A stretch of 64,000 nt of DNA. Origin: Kiloniella laminariae DSM 19542 (GTDB taxonomy: Bacteria; Pseudomonadota; Alphaproteobacteria; Kiloniellales; Kiloniellaceae). Location: assembly GCF_000374005.1 (NCBI RefSeq), contig NZ_KB893134.1, forward strand, positions 654,643 to 718,642. Direction: 5' to 3'. Position 1 is the stretch's first letter, and every line of letters starts with the position of its first letter. Of the stretch, positions 60,660-64,000 are shown in pieces. The position numbers and the translations under genes are program-made. The notes under the pieces were generated by a model that saw nothing but the letters and a program-made list of their open reading frames with translations, did not search any database and was not told the origin of the DNA.

Positions 60660-61850
60660 CTAACTCTCAAAATGGCGCAACCAGATTTCTGTTCGGATAT
60701 CGTCACGCGTTTGATAATTTTCGATGGCTTGCCCAAGGTCGCCAACTACGTCTGTCTCTTTGTCAGCTCCGATTTCCGTCAGCCGCATCGTATACCACGC
60801 CGTTATCCCGCCCTCCGGCGCATCTGAAAACCGTGGAAAGGCGGGCTCTGGCGTCTGGTCTTCCATCCAGAGATTGGGAAGGGTCGGTTCAAGAACGAGT
60901 GCACGGGCCAGGCCGACTATGTCAACTGCGCCGCTCGTGACCGCCACCTCTGCTTGCGACCGCGTTTTGAAGCCTCCGGTCAACATCAAAGGCTTGGATG
61001 TCACCGTTCGGGCGCGTTTGGCAAATGCTATGAAATATGGCCCACGTCCGGCGCTGTCAGAAGCAGATTTAGCGCCGGGGAAATACGTCCCACCGCTGAT
61101 GTCGATTAAGTCGACTGATGATGTGTCCAGAGCGGCCACAACCTGAAGCGCATCATCTTCGCCAAGCCCGCCCTCAAGCTGGTCTGAAGAGTTAAGCTTC
61201 ACCGCGATTGGAAAGTGAGGACCGACCGCCGCGCGTGTTGCCTCAATGGATTCAAGTAGAATTTTCATACGGTTGGCGATTGATCCACCATACCCATCGC
61301 GGCGCTTATTGAACAAAGGCGACAGAAACTGGCTGAGCAGAAAACCATGTGCTGCATGTATTTGCACGCCGCCGAAACCAGCCCGCTTTGCCAATATAGC
61401 TGTCTTGGCAAACTCTGCCGGAACCTGATGGATTTCATCTTGCGTCAGCGCCTCGCAGCGTAGGCCAGGTAAATCGAGAGCGCTTGGCCCCTTCGGATTG
61501 CTGATCGGCGCGTATGCAAGCGCCCCAGCATGACCGAGTTGTAACCACAACTGCGTGCTGTTTTGACTACCATGCACGGCAAGGTCCCGAAACTTGTTTA
61601 AGTCCGAAACTGCGTTGAGCACCAGATTTCCGGGCTTTTCGGCAAAGTGCGAAGTCGCTTGAACCTCGCCAATAATCGATACGGCCAGCCCGCCTTCCGC
61701 CCATCGCTGATACAGCCTGTTTTGTTCGGTCGTTGGGTGACCGGTGCCGTCGCCCAGAGAGTCCGACATTGCAGGTTTTGCAATCCGATTTTTCAAGACA
61801 ACGCCACATGGCAATTCAAGCGCCTGAAACAGAACCTCATTTTGTTGCAT
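60660..61850 (-). CDS. NADH:flavin oxidoreductase, Old Yellow Enzyme family
   Basis: An FMN-dependent ene-reductase-like TIM barrel of about 396 residues. Typical segments: PCGVVLKNRIAKPAMSDSLGDGTG near the start, the active-site-containing QIHAAHGFLLSQFLSPLFNKRRDGYGGS, and the phosphate-binding MLTGGFKTRSQAEVAV. It reduces activated C=C bonds with NAD(P)H; substrate unknown. ATG at 61850 is chosen for AGGAG at good spacing; the frame runs to 61868. It stands next to an IS element, apart from other operons, and may be acquired. Confidence 0.9.
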   Translation of the reverse strand: MQQNEVLFQALELPCGVVLKNRIAKPAMSDSLGDGTGHPTTEQNRLYQRWAEGGLAVSIIGEVQATSHFAEKPGNLVLNAVSDLNKFRDLAVHGSQNSTQLWLQLGHAGALAYAPISNPKGPSALDLPGLRCEALTQDEIHQVPAEFAKTAILAKRAGFGGVQIHAAHGFLLSQFLSPLFNKRRDGYGGSIANRMKILLESIEATRAAVGPHFPIAVKLNSSDQLEGGLGEDDALQVVAALDTSSVDLIDISGGTYFPGAKSASDSAGRGPYFIAFAKRARTVTSKPLMLTGGFKTRSQAEVAVTSGAVDIVGLARALVLEPTLPNLWMEDQTPEPAFPRFSDAPEGGITAWYTMRLTEIGADKETDVVGDLGQAIENYQTRDDIRTEIWLRHFES

Positions 61851-61950
61851 CCGAACAGCTCCTGTCAAATCTCAGCAATTGATAACATATCTATGAATAG
61901 TCTTGGCGCGGCAACCCAATGTAGGTTTGGGCTCGAAGCCGCCGTTGATC

Positions 61951-62973
61951 TTATGGCCAGGTCAAACCCCATTCAAGCGTGCGGCGCATTTGCCGGCCAA
62001 TCGCGCAGCAGAGAAGCCCTCTCATCTGTTCGACGACAGGTATTGGCTTCCACGTTGTTGTCGTAACTGTCTTTGCGCCTGATTTCGTCAGTTTCTGCCG
62101 GACCTTCACGGCTGGCTGACGATGGTTCCAACGCCACAGGATCTCGTCGAGGTATCGCTGAAGGTGCTTTCGTCCAAGGCGATGATATACCCCGACAAGG
62201 GCGCGCTGGACCTGAGAATTGACGGCTTCCACCGTATTGATGTGCGCCCCGAGACTGGGACGGGAATACTGTCGAGCACCGTGATTGACCGTATGATGTG
62301 CAGCAAATGTTTTGCCGATTTTGCGATAAGCCCTATTGCCATCCGTCATCAGAATAGACTGCGGTTCCATCCATTCTTTCATGATTGGCCCAAGTGTTGC
62401 GCCTTGGGCGTTCGGAACCAGGGTCGCCTTGGCTTGGCCATTGCGGTCAGCGGCAACCAGCACGATAGGCTTTTTGGTGCCGCGCCCCCGCTTGTTTTTG
62501 ACCCCTTTCTTGAACTTGGGGGCACCTCCCACGAAGGATTCATCGACCTCGACTATGCCGCCCAACTGACTGGCGATCCCTTCTCTGTCGTCCATCAGTT
62601 CACGGATGGCGTGACCGAGTTTCCAGGCAGTTTTTTGGTTCACGCCCAGGATTCGTGACATGACGACCGAGGAGATCCCCTTGCTTGATGTCAGCACGAG
62701 AAAGATCGCGGCAATCCACAGTCGAAGATCCAGTTTGGTCGAGTGCATTGGCGTTCTTGTGGTGACGGTGAATTGACGACGACATTCGTGCTCCGAACAT
62801 TGATACAGTCCGGCACGCGCAGATTGACAGCGAAGCGCCACAGACCGCACACTGCCGCAGTGTGGACAATACCGGCCGGTGGGCCAGATCATTTCTTCGA
62901 GGAAGACGCGCCCGTGATGTTCGCTCGGCATCTTCTTCCAGATGTCCCTGACGGATTTCAGTTCCGTGATCAT
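61951..62973 (-). mobile_element. IS1595-family transposase (insertion sequence)
   Basis: A 340-residue transposase coded intact. The N-terminal zinc ribbon CPHCG with CSEHEC is followed by a helical region, then the ISXO2-like DDE domain: VDESFVGG, the lysine-rich RGRGTKKPIVLV, MTDGNRAY, and the third acidic region HINTVEAVNS. The C terminus (RYLDEILWRWNHR) is also typical of IS1595. ATG at 62973 has GGAGAG upstream. I could not define terminal inverted repeats or a target duplication, so only the coding part is given. Confidence 0.92.
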
Positions 62974-63161
62974 GTCGGCTCTCCAATGACTGGGAGCCGA
63001 CAATATTGGCCAACTACCTGTTTCCCGAAGGGAACAGTTTATTTCGCGCGAAATGGTGACAGGTCCGAGGTTTTTCTATGGTTTTCATAGCTATGGTTCA
63101 ACCAACGCTTCTTTTCGTGGATAATGGGGAAACAAAAAATATCATTTTTTTGGGAGGTATT

Positions 63162-63542
63162 ATGAGTTTTCTCGGAAACAGACAGTGTATTGGGCTTTCA
63201 GTTTTAGCGATTTCACTTGGACTTATGGGGTGCCAGACAACGGGATCAAGTATTCCTGGAGAAGGGAAAGTTTTAGCTGATTATCCGCTGGTTTTTTGTG
63301 CAAAGGATGGCTCTAAAACTCAACTGGTTGCCTATAAGAATTTGGACCACGCTCCGCGTACGAATTCAGTTTCTCCCTATTGCGATAAAGCAGCCTATGA
63401 AAAAGGAGAAATTTCCGGGTATCTTAAGGAAAACGGATACTTCTTTTCTGGCTTGAAGGGCGAATTTCATATCGTCTGTGCAGAAGGTTTCATTTCCCTT
63501 TCCGATCCGTTCGAAATTCCAGATTCATGTTCATTGCAATAA
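63162..63542 (+). CDS. Small lipoprotein of unknown function
   Basis: A 126-residue exported protein. The signal peptide ends in a GLMGC lipobox (Cys24). The mature part contains four further cysteines (VFCAK, PYCDK, HIVCAEG, DSCSLQ) that could form two disulfides. I do not recognise the family. ATG at 63162 has the strong ribosome site GGGAGG. AT content looks higher than the neighbours and it borders an IS element, so it may be accessory. It ends before a good terminator. Confidence 0.72.
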   Translation: MSFLGNRQCIGLSVLAISLGLMGCQTTGSSIPGEGKVLADYPLVFCAKDGSKTQLVAYKNLDHAPRTNSVSPYCDKAAYEKGEISGYLKENGYFFSGLKGEFHIVCAEGFISLSDPFEIPDSCSLQ

Positions 63543-63591
63543 TCTGGTTTGAGAAGGCTTCTGTAACTCTGCTTCGTTGCACAGGTAAGTA

Positions 63592-63629
63592 AAAAACAGC
63601 CGTGGGAAATTTATCCTACGGCTGTTTTT
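63592..63629. terminator. Bidirectional rho-independent terminator
   Basis: AAAAACAGCCGT and ACGGCTGTTTTT form a 12-bp stem around a 14-base loop, with A and T tracts on the two sides. It serves the lipoprotein gene (plus) and the convergent leuA (minus). Confidence 0.9.
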
Positions 63630-63653
63630 ATGAATACTCTGTCGAAGGATAGA

Positions 63654-64000
63654 TTATTTACCCAGAATCTGATTGGTCGCAGATACTATTGCCCGGATTG
63701 AGGCAACGGTGGTGTTCGAATCGATACCGATACCCCAGACAGTTTGGCCGTCATCGGTTTTCAGTTCGAGGTAGGCGACAGCCTTTGCGTCCGATCCGTG
63801 GGTCAGGGAGTGCTGGTGGTAGTCTTCCACTGTCAGGCGGACACCCAGGTTTTCAGCAACTGCGTTGATGAAGCCTGCGACAGGACCATTACCTTTACCG
63901 GTGATCTGGCGAGCTTCGTCGTTAAAGTTGATCTGAGCCGTGAGATGGCGGATTTCTGCAGCGTGTGTATCTGGCACTGTGGTGTGGTTTTTGAACTGCA
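63654..64000 (-). CDS. leuA: 2-isopropylmalate synthase, C-terminal part (runs off the right edge)
   Basis: The leucine-sensing C-terminal domain of alpha-isopropylmalate synthase, the first committed enzyme of leucine synthesis. About 115 residues are visible and the frame is open to base 64000. GKGNGPVAGFINAVAEN, DYHQHSLTHGSDAKAVAYLEL and VWGIGIDSNTTVASIRAIVSAVN-like segments are typical of the long form of LeuA. The catalytic barrel lies outside the window; a citramalate synthase relative is less likely because of the DYHQHS region. Confidence 0.9.
   Translation of the reverse strand, partial: QFKNHTTVPDTHAAEIRHLTAQINFNDEARQITGKGNGPVAGFINAVAENLGVRLTVEDYHQHSLTHGSDAKAVAYLELKTDDGQTVWGIGIDSNTTVASIRAIVSATNQILGK

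Noticed and set aside
61861-63063. Terminal inverted repeats of the IS1595 element (CCTGTCA at 61861, TGACAGG at 63057)
   Set aside because: Only 7 bp match, no 8-bp target duplication flanks them, and the left copy falls on the Old Yellow Enzyme ribosome site, so the match may be chance.
1-64000. CRISPR arrays, prophage, toxin-antitoxin or restriction systems
   Set aside because: No spaced identical repeats, phage structural genes or paired toxin genes were found. The XRE protein pairs with a DUF2975 membrane protein, and the HNH protein is of the solitary housekeeping type.

Overview
The window is chromosomal DNA from an alphaproteobacterium. The evidence is the core of the ethylmalonyl-CoA pathway (ccr, ecm, mcd), an argH-lptM-lysA cluster, a DUF3035/BamF-like lipoprotein after ribF-ileS-lspA, paired M16 proteases, and purD facing xseA. 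Intergenic DNA is AT-rich and coding DNA moderately GC-rich. Gene order suggests a Rhodospirillales- or Sneathiella/Emcibacter-like lineage, but I cannot fix the family from sequence alone.

Layout. 1-2.9 kb: lysA (cut by the left edge), lptM and argH, with a TlpA-type thioredoxin diverging. 2.9-9.2 kb: 3-hydroxybutyryl-CoA dehydrogenase, etfA/etfB, a PduO-type cobalamin adenosyltransferase, a HIG1-type membrane protein, a Nudix hydrolase, YceI and a b561-type cytochrome. 9.2-14.6 kb: ecm divergent from ccr, then mcd. These genes fit together: Ccr and Ecm make methylsuccinyl-CoA, Ecm uses B12 (hence the adenosyltransferase), and Mcd passes electrons to ETF. 14.6-20.2 kb: gluQ, a DNA glycosylase, an esterase, an HNH protein, dsbB, a DedA protein, a twin cold-shock-domain protein and tRNA-Leu(CAA). 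20.3-31.2 kb is more accessory: an iron/2-oxoglutarate dioxygenase with a LysE exporter, a NitT/TauT-type ABC importer, a DUF2975/XRE pair, a LysR/VOC/2-hydroxyacid dehydrogenase cluster, an HI0933-type flavoprotein and NnrU.

31.3-46.7 kb is housekeeping: an ArsC-like protein, an RsmB-type methyltransferase, a PhaJ-type hydratase, ribF-ileS-lspA, the DUF3035 lipoprotein, two M16 peptidases, pgi and mutL. 46.4-54.3 kb holds a small conserved-looking protein, a DUF3095 protein with cyclase-like motifs, rsmD, an RluB-type synthase, tadA, purD, xseA and an M23 peptidase. 54.4-60.3 kb is an outer-membrane lipid cluster (LpxL-type acyltransferase, lpxK, DUF374 acyltransferase, msbA) plus pmbA. 60.7-63.0 kb holds an Old Yellow Enzyme gene next to an IS1595-family transposase and is the only clear mobile DNA. 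The window ends with a small lipoprotein gene and the 3' end of leuA.

The least explained signals are in spacers. Two look like multi-branched structured RNAs (ccr-mcd spacer and upstream of ribF). A 14-bp motif is shared between the ccr/ecm promoter region and the HIG1 gene promoter region, with a related core upstream of phaJ. There are twin TTATCGATAA palindromes before the DUF2975/XRE pair, a 16-bp palindrome with two hairpins before the cold-shock gene, and several short degenerate tandem repeats. No CRISPR array, prophage, defence island or rRNA operon was seen.
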